From NCBI RefSeq assembly GCF_018919215.1, contig NZ_JAHLQK010000004.1, forward strand, positions 124,001-188,000: a DNA stretch of 64,000 nucleotides, written 5' to 3'. This document shows positions 51,435 through 60,888 of the stretch, one piece after another (position 1 is the first letter of the stretch; each line of letters starts with the position of its first letter). The translations under genes were made by a program, and so were the position numbers. The notes below the pieces were generated by a model. That model did not search any database. It had not been told where the DNA came from and saw nothing but the letters and a program-made list of their open reading frames with translations. This stretch comes from Alkaliphilus flagellatus (GTDB lineage: Bacteria > Bacillota > Clostridia > Peptostreptococcales > Natronincolaceae).

Positions 51435-51731
51435 ATGAGCATAAACTGTAAGGTGCAGACAAATAGGAGCTTTGAAAAGGCTATTGAGGATCTAAAGAAA
51501 AGCTTAAGCAATCATAACTTTGCTATGTTATGGGAGCTAAATTTTAAGGATAAGCCTAAGGAAAAAGGACTATATTTGGATAAAAATTTTAAAATATTAG
51601 AGGTATGTAACCCTGTACAAACAAAAAAGTATTGGGAAAAATATAAAATTAAAAACTTGCAGTATAGACGATTGAATATCAGAATCTATTCTGCAAGTTT
51701 TTTATTCTTTATTAAAATGTTTGATTTTTGA
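51435..51731 (+). pseudogene. DUF302 protein, C-terminally truncated
   Basis: The first 60 codons match DUF302 (VQTNRSFEKAIEDLKKSL, FAMLWELNFKD, ILEVCNPVQTKK), a small cytoplasmic family of unknown role. The remaining part of the domain is missing: the frame runs through a strong plus-strand terminator (51655-51698) and ends in unrelated codons. AGGAGAGATATT precedes the ATG. It is probably a truncated, inactive gene. Confidence 0.65.
51655..51698 (+). terminator. Terminator following the truncated DUF302 gene
   Basis: Long stem ACTTGCAG-TATAGA / TCTAT-CTGCAAGT with TTTTTTATTC after it on the plus strand. It overlaps the 3' part of the DUF302 frame. Confidence 0.75.
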
Positions 51732-51739
51732 TTATTTTC

Positions 51740-51885
51740 CCTTCAGTTATTGCCGCCTGTACTACTGCATGATAACATTTTCCTAAAGGATTCTTAATTT
51801 TTCATTGATTTGTCCCCCTACATCTACAAATACAACTACAAGTGAGTGGTTCTAGTGGCAAAGAAAATTCTTTACCTTCCTCTCT
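51740..51885 (-). pseudogene. Small gene relic
   Basis: One minus-strand frame reads as protein-like sequence (LPLEPLTCSCICRCRG, stop, NPLGKCYHAVVQAAITEGKI). The two parts are separated by a stop, and no start is evident. Family not identified. Confidence 0.3.
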
Positions 51886-51891
51886 TCTATA

Positions 51892-53904
51892 TTATTTTAA
51901 GTATTTATCAAACCAATCTGTAATCTCTTTTAGCCTTCTAATGCGGTGTTTTGGTTTTCCACTTCTACTTAACTCGTGATTTTCTCCCCTAAACATACAA
52001 AGTCTTGCTTCCACATTATGATATTTTAAAGCAGTAAACATTTGTATTCCCTCTACTAACCAGCATCGGTAGTCCTCTTCTGAATGTATGAATAATGTAG
52101 GAGTCTTTGCACGATGGGCATACTTTAATGGTGAATGGTCCCATAGTTTTTCTTGATTATCCCATGGAGTTGCTCCTATTTGATCATGGTTAAAATAATA
52201 TCCTATGTCCGTTGTTCCAAATTTAGAAATCCAGTTCGAAATACTTCTTTGGGATGCGGCAGCCTTAAATCGATCTGTATGCCCTATAATCCAGTTCGTC
52301 ATAAAACCACCATAGGAGCCTCCAGTAACACCTACCTTATCCTTATCTATAAATGTATATTTTTCTAATACCACATCAGTAAACTTCATTATATCATCAT
52401 AGTCTATAGTTCCATATTTACCTCGAATATCAGCAAAATTATTTCCTTTTCCATCGCTACCCCTAGGATTACAAAAGAAAACTACATATCCTTCGTTAGC
52501 CCAATATTGCATTTCATGATAAAAAACTTCCCCATAAGCCGTCTTTGGTCCCCCATGAATATCTAAAATTGCTGGGTATTTTCTATCTTCTTGAAAATCT
52601 ACTGGCCTTATAATCCAACCATCAATAAATATATTATTAGAGGTTTCTACGGTGATTTTTTCAGGCTTAATTATTGATTTTGTTTCCTTAACCCATTGAT
52701 TAAATTCCGAAATTTGATGCTCTTTATTATCTTTTAGTAAATATATCTCTTGAAGCTTTGTATCCCTTAACCCAATAAATAAAATATCCCTATTATCATT
52801 TACAGAGAAGTCATCTACACTTCCATTGTTAGAAGTTAATTTTTCGATTTCTCCATTCATGTTTAATCTATTTAAATATGAATATTCTCCTTCCGTTGAA
52901 ATAAAATATATATTATCTCCACTTTTTTGAATGCTAGATGCTGGAGAAATTCCATATCTACAATCGGACCCAACAGAATTAGTTAAATTACAGTCTAAAT
53001 CTGGAGTAATGCAAGTTGTTTTTTGCTCCTTAACATCTAAGATATAAAACTTGCTATTTTCATTCATTCCGTATTTAACCATATCTTTTCCTATATACAC
53101 TATTTTATTATCGTCAATAAAATTAGCATATCCATGCATAACCGTGTAAGGAGTTTCTACTTTTTCTATTGTTTGTTTCAGTAAGTCATATACATATATT
53201 GAATTTTCAAGTTCCATTTTATTCTCAAAACTTTGTCCAATAAAAATAACTTTATCCTTTTTATCATTTAAATTTACACTACTTACGTTGGTAAAATCAT
53301 CTGTAATCAAATTATAGCTATTTGTTAAAACATTATAGATATATAATCTATTTCTACTTTTATTTGTAAAGCCTACCCCATTGCTCCAAAATGGAATCTC
53401 ATCTAAAATCTCATAATCCTTCTCTTCCTTTTGTGTTTTTAACTCTAGATTTCTTTCTTCTTCTGATAATTTATCTAGTTCTTTATTATAGAGATTAAAC
53501 CTAGCAGTAAAAATATATGTATTGTCATCAATCTGTTTAATAGAAGTTACTTTTTTAGAAATTCTAAATGCTTTTTTAGCCTCTCCACCATTAATGCTAA
53601 TTTTATAAAACTGGGTAAACACTTCTCCTTCTTTAACCTTTTCCTTATCCTTTAAATCTCTTAAACTTGAAAATAAAATGGTTTCATTATCTCCTAGCCA
53701 TAGAAACATTTTGTCTTCATTAGATGATGTTAATTGCCTATATGTATTATCTTCATTATAATAAATCCATATATTAGATAGATACTTGTTACTATCTAAG
53801 TCAGCTTCGTTCACAGTAAAACAAACTTTCTCACCGTTTAAAGAATGTATTATATTTGACAAAAACTTATACCTTATAAAATCATCTAGCTTCAGTTTTT
53901 CCAC
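51892..53904 (-). CDS. S9-family prolyl oligopeptidase-type peptidase
   Basis: 670 residues: a seven-bladed propeller-like region (WD/TolB-like, about 1-410) and a C-terminal alpha/beta hydrolase domain. The nucleophile Ser is in GVTGGSYGGFMTNW, the Asp in FIHSEEDYRC and the His in RGENHELSRSGKP: a complete triad, of the acylaminoacyl peptidase/YuxL type. It cleaves short peptides in the cytoplasm (no signal peptide). The start is a GTG at 53904 behind GGGGGTAACATA. Confidence 0.92.
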   Translation of the reverse strand: MEKLKLDDFIRYKFLSNIIHSLNGEKVCFTVNEADLDSNKYLSNIWIYYNEDNTYRQLTSSNEDKMFLWLGDNETILFSSLRDLKDKEKVKEGEVFTQFYKISINGGEAKKAFRISKKVTSIKQIDDNTYIFTARFNLYNKELDKLSEEERNLELKTQKEEKDYEILDEIPFWSNGVGFTNKSRNRLYIYNVLTNSYNLITDDFTNVSSVNLNDKKDKVIFIGQSFENKMELENSIYVYDLLKQTIEKVETPYTVMHGYANFIDDNKIVYIGKDMVKYGMNENSKFYILDVKEQKTTCITPDLDCNLTNSVGSDCRYGISPASSIQKSGDNIYFISTEGEYSYLNRLNMNGEIEKLTSNNGSVDDFSVNDNRDILFIGLRDTKLQEIYLLKDNKEHQISEFNQWVKETKSIIKPEKITVETSNNIFIDGWIIRPVDFQEDRKYPAILDIHGGPKTAYGEVFYHEMQYWANEGYVVFFCNPRGSDGKGNNFADIRGKYGTIDYDDIMKFTDVVLEKYTFIDKDKVGVTGGSYGGFMTNWIIGHTDRFKAAASQRSISNWISKFGTTDIGYYFNHDQIGATPWDNQEKLWDHSPLKYAHRAKTPTLFIHSEEDYRCWLVEGIQMFTALKYHNVEARLCMFRGENHELSRSGKPKHRIRRLKEITDWFDKYLK

Positions 53905-54023
53905 TATGTTACCCCCTTTATTAATATTGTTGTCTATATTTTCCCTTAGTTTTATTATACATTAATATATACATAATTTAAAAAATTTTATGAATACAAG
54001 GTAGTTAAATTTGTTTTAATCTG

Positions 54024-56270
54024 TTAATCTAAAAACTTTTCAAATTCATCCGCTGATATTGGCTTACTATAATAATATCCTTGAACATAATCACAATCAT
54101 TTTCTTTTAAAAACTCTAGCTGTTCTTTAGTTTCTACACCTTCTGCAGTTACAGTTAAATTCAATTGGTGAGCTAAAAGTATAATAGTTTTTGCAATAGC
54201 TCTCTTTCTACAATTATTATTTGTTTCACCAATAAAAGACCTATCAATCTTAAGTCCATCCACCTTCATATCTTTTAAGTAGTTAAAACTGGAATATCCT
54301 GTGCCAAAATCATCTATAGAAATACTTACACCTATATCTTTAAGCTTGTTTAATATTTCAATAGTATATTTTATATCTTGAACTACTGTAGTTTCAGTAA
54401 TTTCAAGACCAAGATAATTAGGATCCAGTCCTGTTTCATTTAAAATAGTTATTATTTTTTCAAAAAAATCTTTCTGTTGGAATTGCCGAGCTGAAATATT
54501 AACAAATACTCTTTTTGCATTATAACCTCTATCTATCCATCTTTTATTTTGTATACAAACGCTTTTTAACACCCATTCACCTATAGGTATAATTAATCCT
54601 GTCTCTTCAGCTAATGGAATAAATTTATCTGGGCTAATAAACCCTTGTTCAGGTTTATTCCATCTTAGTAAAGCTTCCATGCCTACAACTTGCCCCTTTA
54701 CAGTATCTATTATTGGTTGGTAAAACATAATTAACTCATTATTTTCAAGGGCTTGTCTTAGTTCATTTATTAAAATTAAATTTTCCATTTGTTTTTCGCT
54801 TAATGCTTTATTATAAACATAATAACAGTTTCCACCATTGCCTTTAGCTACATACATTGATATATCAGAGTTTTTTATCAGATCGTTAGAATTTTCTCCT
54901 CCATATGGATATATACTTATGCCAATACTAGTAGTTAAAAACAACTGATATCCTGATATTTCAAATGGCCTATTAAATTCTTCAATAATTGCATTTGCCA
55001 TGTCTATTGTTTCTGCATCATTATTTATATGTCCTTTTAAAATAATAAATTCATCCCCACCAATACGTGCAAAAAAATCTTCTTTTTCCATGAGCTTTTC
55101 TATTCTTTTTCCTACAAGTTTTAGAACTTTATCGCCCGTATTATGTCCTAGTGTATCATTTATATGTTTAAATCTATCAAGGTCAAGATGCAAAACTGCA
55201 AATCTACTATTCTCTATACTAGCATTTTCAATATATTTATTTAAAGTTTCTACAAGAAAAAGTCTATTAGGTAACATTGTTACAGAGTCATAGTAGGCAA
55301 GATTATTTATTTTTTGTTGATGTAATAGTAATTCCTTATTTGCAGTCTCTAGTTCCATTGTCCTCTTCGAAACCTCTTTTTTTAATTTTTTATTCCAAAT
55401 TATAAAAAGAGAAAAAACTGTTATTATAATTATTAGTGATAATATAATTTCTTCTAAATATGTTTTTAATATGTTTTTTCCATCAATAACTTCTTGACCA
55501 AACCACTTGGCATATATTTTATCATAGGTTCCACTTTTCTTTAAAAGCTCAATTCCTTCATTAAATAAATTAACTAACTCTTCATTTCCATTGTAAGTTA
55601 CAGGGCCATACTCTACAGTATTCATCTGATCGCCTACCATCTTCACTAAAAATGACTTTCTGTATTTTTGTAAATAAAATAATCCTGTAAGCCTATTTCC
55701 TATATAAGCATCTGCATCACCATTTAATAATGCGTCTATTGCTTCTTCTTGGTTTTTTTTAGGAAGCATAATTATACCTGAAGTATCCATTATGTTTTCA
55801 TGATTTATGTCCCCGTATTGAAATGCAACCCTTAAACCCACTAAATCTTCTAAACTTGAAATAATACTAGTTTCCTTCATTACAAAAATAGACTGAGAGT
55901 TAATTACCGTAGGAGTAGCGAATAAAAATTTTTTTTGTCTTTCTTCTGTCTTAGACATTCCCTGTATAGCATCAACTTCTCTTTTTTCAAGAGCTTCTAT
56001 AGCATCTCTCCATTTCATTGGTATAAACTCTATATCTATTCCTAACTCTATAGATAACGCATTTATTATATCAACATTAAAACCTTTATAATTTCCAATC
56101 TCATCTGTATATTCATAAGGAGGATGATTTTCGTCCCCTGCTACCCGTATAGTTATAGCATCTTCTCTATAGGCTTTTTGTGGAGTGGCCTTTGAAAAGG
56201 ATGTAATTATGGATATAACCGTAATAATAGCTATAAATGACCAAAACCAAATTTTATTTTTGAAAGCAAT
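54024..56270 (-). CDS. Substrate-binding-domain GGDEF-EAL protein
   Basis: About 748 residues. The frame is open from 56270 (ATT codon after AAAGGAGGG), upstream of the first ATG at 56018. The extra part encodes a signal/anchor helix (IWFWSFIAIITVISIIT) and the beginning of an extracytoplasmic SBP_bac_3 domain (RVAGDENHPPYEYTDE). After a second membrane helix come GGDEF (RIGGDEFIIL) and EAL (VVGMEALLRW, LEITETTV, DDFGTGYSS), both with active-site motifs intact, so it could make or break cyclic-di-GMP. The true start is unclear: ATT initiation or a one-base error in the A-rich stretch near 56255. Confidence 0.85.
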   Translation of the reverse strand: MAFKNKIWFWSFIAIITVISIITSFSKATPQKAYREDAITIRVAGDENHPPYEYTDEIGNYKGFNVDIINALSIELGIDIEFIPMKWRDAIEALEKREVDAIQGMSKTEERQKKFLFATPTVINSQSIFVMKETSIISSLEDLVGLRVAFQYGDINHENIMDTSGIIMLPKKNQEEAIDALLNGDADAYIGNRLTGLFYLQKYRKSFLVKMVGDQMNTVEYGPVTYNGNEELVNLFNEGIELLKKSGTYDKIYAKWFGQEVIDGKNILKTYLEEIILSLIIIITVFSLFIIWNKKLKKEVSKRTMELETANKELLLHQQKINNLAYYDSVTMLPNRLFLVETLNKYIENASIENSRFAVLHLDLDRFKHINDTLGHNTGDKVLKLVGKRIEKLMEKEDFFARIGGDEFIILKGHINNDAETIDMANAIIEEFNRPFEISGYQLFLTTSIGISIYPYGGENSNDLIKNSDISMYVAKGNGGNCYYVYNKALSEKQMENLILINELRQALENNELIMFYQPIIDTVKGQVVGMEALLRWNKPEQGFISPDKFIPLAEETGLIIPIGEWVLKSVCIQNKRWIDRGYNAKRVFVNISARQFQQKDFFEKIITILNETGLDPNYLGLEITETTVVQDIKYTIEILNKLKDIGVSISIDDFGTGYSSFNYLKDMKVDGLKIDRSFIGETNNNCRKRAIAKTIILLAHQLNLTVTAEGVETKEQLEFLKENDCDYVQGYYYSKPISADEFEKFLD

Positions 56271-56477
56271 CCCTCCTTTTTTATTTCTTATAAATTAATT
56301 TCAACAAATTAATTTATAATCCTTCAAATAATTCGTATTTTGTACAAATATTTGTAATATTTTTATAATTCCAAATCTTTTTATAGATTGACCTTTCTTT
56401 CATTTTTATGATATATATAATAATATTGAATGATTTGTTAAATTTTAGGTCAATTTTTAAAGAAAGTAGGTTTTCTT

Positions 56478-57053
56478 ATGTTAAAAAAAATTCAATATAA
56501 CTCACCTGCCATACTAACCTTTACAATATTATCTTTTATATCTCTAATACTAGGGCAGTTAACTAGTAATTTCTCTACAGCTTTACTTTTTTCTGTATAC
56601 AGGAGTTCATTAGCAGATATATTTTTCTATTTTAGACTTATAGGACATGTGTTAGGCCATGCAGATTTACAGCACTTTTTAGGTAATTTTCTTATTATAT
56701 TACTAATAGGCCCTATCTTAGAAGAAAAATATGGTTCTCGGGTTATAATCCGCATGATGTTAATTACAGCTATTATTACGGGGATATTAAATATTTTATT
56801 GTTTGACACTGCATTACTAGGTGCAAGTGGCATTGTATTTATGCTTATTCTACTTAGCTCCTTTGTTAATACTCAAGAAGGTAAAATTCCATTGACCCTT
56901 ATTCTAATTATTATTCTTTTTGTTGGAAGGGAAATAATAGATGTGTTTTTTGCAAATGATAATATTTCTCAACTCACTCATATAGTTGGTGGTCTATGCG
57001 GTGGTATTTTTGGATTTTATATAGATCGACGAAAATGGAGAATATCAGCATAA
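56478..57053 (+). CDS. Rhomboid-family intramembrane serine protease
   Basis: 191 residues with six membrane helices. The catalytic Ser is in LLGASGIVFM (GxSG) and the His in LTHIVGGLCGG; GHADLQHFLGNF is the conserved second-helix region. It cleaves membrane proteins within the bilayer. Start at the ATG at 56478, ten bases after an AAAGAAAGTAGG stretch; ribosome binding site moderate. Convergent with the flavodiiron gene across a shared terminator. Confidence 0.88.
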   Translation: MLKKIQYNSPAILTFTILSFISLILGQLTSNFSTALLFSVYRSSLADIFFYFRLIGHVLGHADLQHFLGNFLIILLIGPILEEKYGSRVIIRMMLITAIITGILNILLFDTALLGASGIVFMLILLSSFVNTQEGKIPLTLILIIILFVGREIIDVFFANDNISQLTHIVGGLCGGIFGFYIDRRKWRISA

Positions 57054-57066
57054 TTTCTTTTAAATC

Positions 57067-57098
57067 AAAAAAGCTACCTAAATTTAGGTAGCTTTTTT
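57067..57098. terminator. Bidirectional terminator (rhomboid/flavodiiron)
   Basis: Stem AAAAAAGCTACCTAAA and its perfect complement: A- and T-runs on both sides of the same hairpin. Confidence 0.85.
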
Positions 57099-57119
57099 GC
57101 TATACCAACAATATTTATA

Positions 57120-58307
57120 CTACTCTATCATTTTTCCAATCTCTTTTCCAAATTCGTAACATGCTTTAAGATCTTCTTCCGTAGGAACATATTTTATTTG
57201 TAAACCTTCTTTAACAATACTAATACCTGCATCTTTTATTCTTTTTTCTATATTAGCAACTGCTCCCTTGCCCCATCCATATGAACCAAATGAAGCTCCT
57301 ATTTTCTTTACTGGCCTTAATCCTACTAATTCTTCTAGGAAGTAAGCTACATCTGGGAGCATAGTATTATTTATTGTGGAAGAAGCAACAAGTACTGCCT
57401 TTGCATCTAAAATATCTGTCATAATATCATTAACATCGCTTCTAGATATTTTGTATAACTTTGTTTCTACACCTTCACTAGATAAACCCTCAATAATAGA
57501 TCTCGCCATTTTTTCTGTGCTGAACCACATTGTGTCATAAGCAATTACAGCTTTCTTTGTAGTTTCACCTTTGCCCCACTGCATATATTTTTCTATAATT
57601 TTCTCTGGAGAACTTCTCCAAATAATACCGTGACTTGGAGCAATCATATCTATTTTTAGTCCCATCTTTACAATTTCTTCTATTTTCCTAACCACCAATG
57701 CACTAAATGGCATTAAAATATTAGCATAATAGCGTTTTGCCTCTTCCATTATTGTACACATATCATTTTCATCATCAAATCTACCAGTAGAAGCTAGATG
57801 CTGACCAAATGCATCGTTAGGAAAAAGTAAAGATTCTTCTTCTACATAAGAAAACATGCTATCTGGCCAGTGTAGCATTGGCGCCTCAACAAATTTAATT
57901 GTTCTTTTTCCTAACTCAATTACATCTCCTGTTTTTACAACTTCATAGCTATAATCACCAAAATAATGATGTAACATTGCATCCTTACCATTTTTGCTGC
58001 AAAATACCTTAGCATTTTTAGCATACTTCATAAGAGTTGGGAAGGCACCAGAGTGGTCTGGTTCCACATGATTAACTACAACATAATCTATTTTACTAGG
58101 ATCAACGATTTCTCTAATATTATCAAGCATTACATCTACAAAGTCTGCATCTACAAGGTCTACTAATGTTATTTTATCGTCTATAATTAGATATGCATTA
58201 TATGTAGTTCCCCTAGTAGTGTGGTATGATGGGCCGTGAAACTCTCTAATATCCCAGTCTACTGCACCTACCCAATAAATCCCCTTTTTAATTTCCACAG
58301 CTGACAT
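57120..58307 (-). CDS. fprA: FprA-family flavodiiron protein
   Basis: 395 residues: an N-terminal MBL-type diiron domain with HVEPDHSG (His80, Glu82, Asp84, His85), later His in LHWPDSMF and PSHGIIWR, and a C-terminal flavodoxin domain (AYDTMWFSTEKMARSI). Flavodiiron proteins reduce O2 and/or NO, protecting anaerobes. The ligand set is complete. AAGGAGATGATTTA precedes the ATG. Confidence 0.93.
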   Translation of the reverse strand: MSAVEIKKGIYWVGAVDWDIREFHGPSYHTTRGTTYNAYLIIDDKITLVDLVDADFVDVMLDNIREIVDPSKIDYVVVNHVEPDHSGAFPTLMKYAKNAKVFCSKNGKDAMLHHYFGDYSYEVVKTGDVIELGKRTIKFVEAPMLHWPDSMFSYVEEESLLFPNDAFGQHLASTGRFDDENDMCTIMEEAKRYYANILMPFSALVVRKIEEIVKMGLKIDMIAPSHGIIWRSSPEKIIEKYMQWGKGETTKKAVIAYDTMWFSTEKMARSIIEGLSSEGVETKLYKISRSDVNDIMTDILDAKAVLVASSTINNTMLPDVAYFLEELVGLRPVKKIGASFGSYGWGKGAVANIEKRIKDAGISIVKEGLQIKYVPTEEDLKACYEFGKEIGKMIE

Positions 58308-58419
58308 TAAATCATCTCCTTATCCTTACATAATATATCTCTACAGACATATTAATTATATCCAATATAACATTTAAGTAACAAAATTTCATTACATTTA
58401 ATAATAATATACTGATTAA

Positions 58420-58462
58420 AAATCCTCTTTAAAAGCTAATAATTAGCTTTTAAAGAGGATTT
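58420..58462 (-). terminator. Terminator of the uracil permease gene
   Basis: 21-bp perfect stem (AAATCCTCTTTAAAAGCTAAT) around a single base, followed by TTTTTAATC on the minus strand. Confidence 0.75.
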
Positions 58463-58479
58463 GATTATATTTAGTCCTA

Positions 58480-59739
58480 CTATTTTCTATTTAATAATGT
58501 ATTTAATGTTACACCCATTATTGCCGCAAGACTTAATCCCTCTATTTTTATAGTTTCAGTTATTGGAATTCCTATAGCTAGTCCTGTATGTTTTTCAATA
58601 AATCCTGCCCCTAGTCCTAGTATTAAAATAGTCGCCATTACTATGATGTTCTTTACGTTAAATTTAACCTTACTATTTCTAATTGTATTTACACCTACTA
58701 GAGCTATCATACTAAAGAGCATTAAACTAATACCGCCCATAACCGGAACTGGTATTGATCTTAAAAATCCACCTACTTTTGCAACAAATCCAAGTATAAT
58801 TGCAAACACAGCTGCTAGTCTTAATATTGATGGATCATAGTTCTTGGTAATTGCCAATACTCCAGTATTCTCACCATAAGTTGTATTAGCAGGACCACCA
58901 ATCAAGCCTGCAAATAATGTAGCCAATCCGTCTCCGAGCAATGTTCTATTTAATCCTGGATCCTCTATAAAGTTATGTCCAACTACTTCTCCATTTGTTG
59001 TAATGTCTCCCACATGTTCCATAAAAACTGCCAATACTATAGGGGCTATTATTGATATTGCACCTATATCAAATTTAGGTAATGTGAAGTTTGGTATAGC
59101 TATTAAAGCAGCTTGTGTTATCGGACTATTGTCTATTATTCCTAATTGTGCAGAAATGATATAGCCAGCTACTACCGCTATTAAAATAGATAATTGCTTA
59201 ATAAATCCTTTTGCTAAAAAAGTGATTCCTAATGCTATAGCTAATGTAACCCCCGCTATAACATAGTGATTAGAAGCCATATCAATAGCTACTGGCACTA
59301 GAGTTAACCCTATTACTACTATCATAGGTCCAACTACTTGTGAAGGTAAAAATCTTTGAATATTGTCTACGCCTATTTTCTTAATCATAAAAGATAGTAG
59401 TACATAAATTAATCCGGCAACTATAATACCACCTTGAGCATAGCTTAAATCTCCATTAAATTTATCTTTTACTTGCATAATAACACCTATAAACGCAAAT
59501 GATGATCCTAAAAATACTGGCACTTTTCTTTTAGTTACAAAGTGGAATATTAAGGTCCCCGTGCCTGCAGCAACAAGAGCAACGGAAGGGTCCAGTCCTG
59601 TTAGTATAGGTACTAATACAGTTGCACCAAACATAGCAATTAAATGTTGAATGGCTAATATAGCTTTTTTAAAGTTCTCCATTAAATAGACCTCTTTTTT
59701 TACAGACTCTGTTGTTTTAGATAATGTATTAACTGACAT
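58480..59739 (-). CDS. uraA: Uracil permease (NCS2 family)
   Basis: 419 residues with about 12-14 membrane helices. NCS2 features visible: the QHLIAMFGATVLVP start, HVGDITTNGEVVG, and the VGGFLRSIPVPVMGG segment. UraA/PyrP-type proton symporters take up uracil for pyrimidine salvage. The PyrR-type leader upstream (59740-60000) strongly supports a uracil substrate. AAAAGGAGGTTTTTTT precedes the ATG. Confidence 0.93.
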   Translation of the reverse strand: MSVNTLSKTTESVKKEVYLMENFKKAILAIQHLIAMFGATVLVPILTGLDPSVALVAAGTGTLIFHFVTKRKVPVFLGSSFAFIGVIMQVKDKFNGDLSYAQGGIIVAGLIYVLLSFMIKKIGVDNIQRFLPSQVVGPMIVVIGLTLVPVAIDMASNHYVIAGVTLAIALGITFLAKGFIKQLSILIAVVAGYIISAQLGIIDNSPITQAALIAIPNFTLPKFDIGAISIIAPIVLAVFMEHVGDITTNGEVVGHNFIEDPGLNRTLLGDGLATLFAGLIGGPANTTYGENTGVLAITKNYDPSILRLAAVFAIILGFVAKVGGFLRSIPVPVMGGISLMLFSMIALVGVNTIRNSKVKFNVKNIIVMATILILGLGAGFIEKHTGLAIGIPITETIKIEGLSLAAIMGVTLNTLLNRK

Positions 59740-59777
59740 AAAAAAACCTCCTTTTATTTTTGCAAAATTGCATAACT

Positions 59778-59826
59778 AAAGGAGAAAACATATTATTTTT
59801 CTCCCTTTTCGGTCTCACAGAACCGA
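59778..59826 (-). promoter_or_regulatory. PyrR-type attenuator 2 (proximal to uraA)
   Basis: On the minus strand a PyrR-binding loop (TCGGTTCTGTGAGACCGA, 59809-59826, followed by AAAAGGG) precedes a terminator-like stem GGAGAAAA / TTTTCTCC (about 59780-59807). In the family, uridine-nucleotide-bound PyrR stabilises the loop so that the terminator forms. Confidence 0.7.
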
Positions 59827-59878
59827 TTTAAAGGTGTTAAAACCCTCAACAATTTGAAAAGTTTACTTCCTTATTACA

Positions 59879-59975
59879 ATAAAAAAACTTCTTACATGAG
59901 GCGCAAGAAGTTATACTTATACTATGATTAGTAACTAAGTCTATTATTATAACCTTGCCAGCCTCACGGGACTGC
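59879..59975 (-). promoter_or_regulatory. PyrR-type attenuator 1 (distal)
   Basis: The minus strand carries CAGTCCCGTGAGGCTGGCAA (59956-59975), a close match to the PyrR-binding loop consensus. A clear intrinsic terminator follows, with stem AACTTCTT / AAGAAGTT (59886-59912) and a T-run. A 65-codon frame spans this region (59846-60043), but its end runs through this terminator, so it is more likely leader RNA than a gene. Confidence 0.75.
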
Positions 59976-60066
59976 ATTAAAGATTTATTTTCTTTCCTAG
60001 TAATTGTATCACCTTTATAGTTTATAATCAAGAATTTTTTCATATATAAAGCAATTCCTATAGGTT

Positions 60067-60876
60067 TTATTTTACTATAGTTATAAACAATAATACTATT
60101 AAAGAAGCAAATAAACCACTCAAAAAATTGACGATATCATTGTTAATAAACCTTATTCCCTTTAGATATTTCGTTTGCTTACCTTTATAAAACTTTCTTT
60201 CAGTAATAATATTCTCCCTCTCATCTATATATTTTACTTGTATAGTCGCCCCTAAAATACTATCAATTAAAGCTCCCATAAATCCAGCAATAACTATAAT
60301 CATGGTTTTTATAGGCAAAGTCCTATCGAATTTAAACAATATTATATACCCACCAAAAAATATAGTTGCAATTAAACTAGAACCTAAAAGTGAAAAAATA
60401 GTACCAAGAAGTGTAACACCTCCTGACATTCCCTTTTCCATTGGCTTAAAAGTAATTATTGATACAGGCTTTTTATTACTTAATACGCCTATCTCAGATG
60501 CCCAAGTATCTGCATTAGATGCCGCAAATACTGCAGCATACGCCATTAAATAATTATAGTTTTTAGTTTTATAATATAGAAATGAAAATACAAGACCCAA
60601 AAGTCCATTAGCGATTACCTGAATATACCCTCTACCTTCTTTATTTTCGTCTATTATTTTATCCATACTTTTCTTTTCTTTTTTCCTATATTTTGTAAAT
60701 AATGAAGAGGATGCGAAGAAACTTATCATAATACCCCAAAAATAAAATCCACCAAAATAATAAATAGATGTACCTAATATAAAAGCTGCTACAAATCCAC
60801 TCTTATTTAAAGACTTTTTCATATATGCCATAATTACTACTAAAAAAGTTATTATTGATCCAACAATAAGTTGCAT
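60067..60876 (-). CDS. DUF92 family membrane protein (VTE6-like)
   Basis: 269 residues with six to seven membrane helices. DUF92 features: AYAAVFAASNADTWASEIGVLS, followed by KPVSIITFKPMEKGMSGGVTLLG. Plant VTE6, of the same family, is a phytyl-phosphate kinase; bacterial roles are unproven. The gene directly upstream (12-bp gap) is a VTE5-like kinase homologue, so the two may salvage a polyprenol or similar alcohol in two phosphorylation steps. TAGGAGTGAGTATTA precedes the ATG. Confidence 0.88.
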   Translation of the reverse strand: MQLIVGSIITFLVVIMAYMKKSLNKSGFVAAFILGTSIYYFGGFYFWGIMISFFASSSLFTKYRKKEKKSMDKIIDENKEGRGYIQVIANGLLGLVFSFLYYKTKNYNYLMAYAAVFAASNADTWASEIGVLSNKKPVSIITFKPMEKGMSGGVTLLGTIFSLLGSSLIATIFFGGYIILFKFDRTLPIKTMIIVIAGFMGALIDSILGATIQVKYIDERENIITERKFYKGKQTKYLKGIRFINNDIVNFLSGLFASLIVLLFITIVK

Positions 60877-60888
60877 TAATACTCACTC

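Noticed and set aside
59846-60043. 65-residue ORF upstream of uraA
   Set aside because: Its 3' half is the terminator stem and T-run of a PyrR-type attenuator, and its ribosome binding site is weak, so I treat it as leader RNA.
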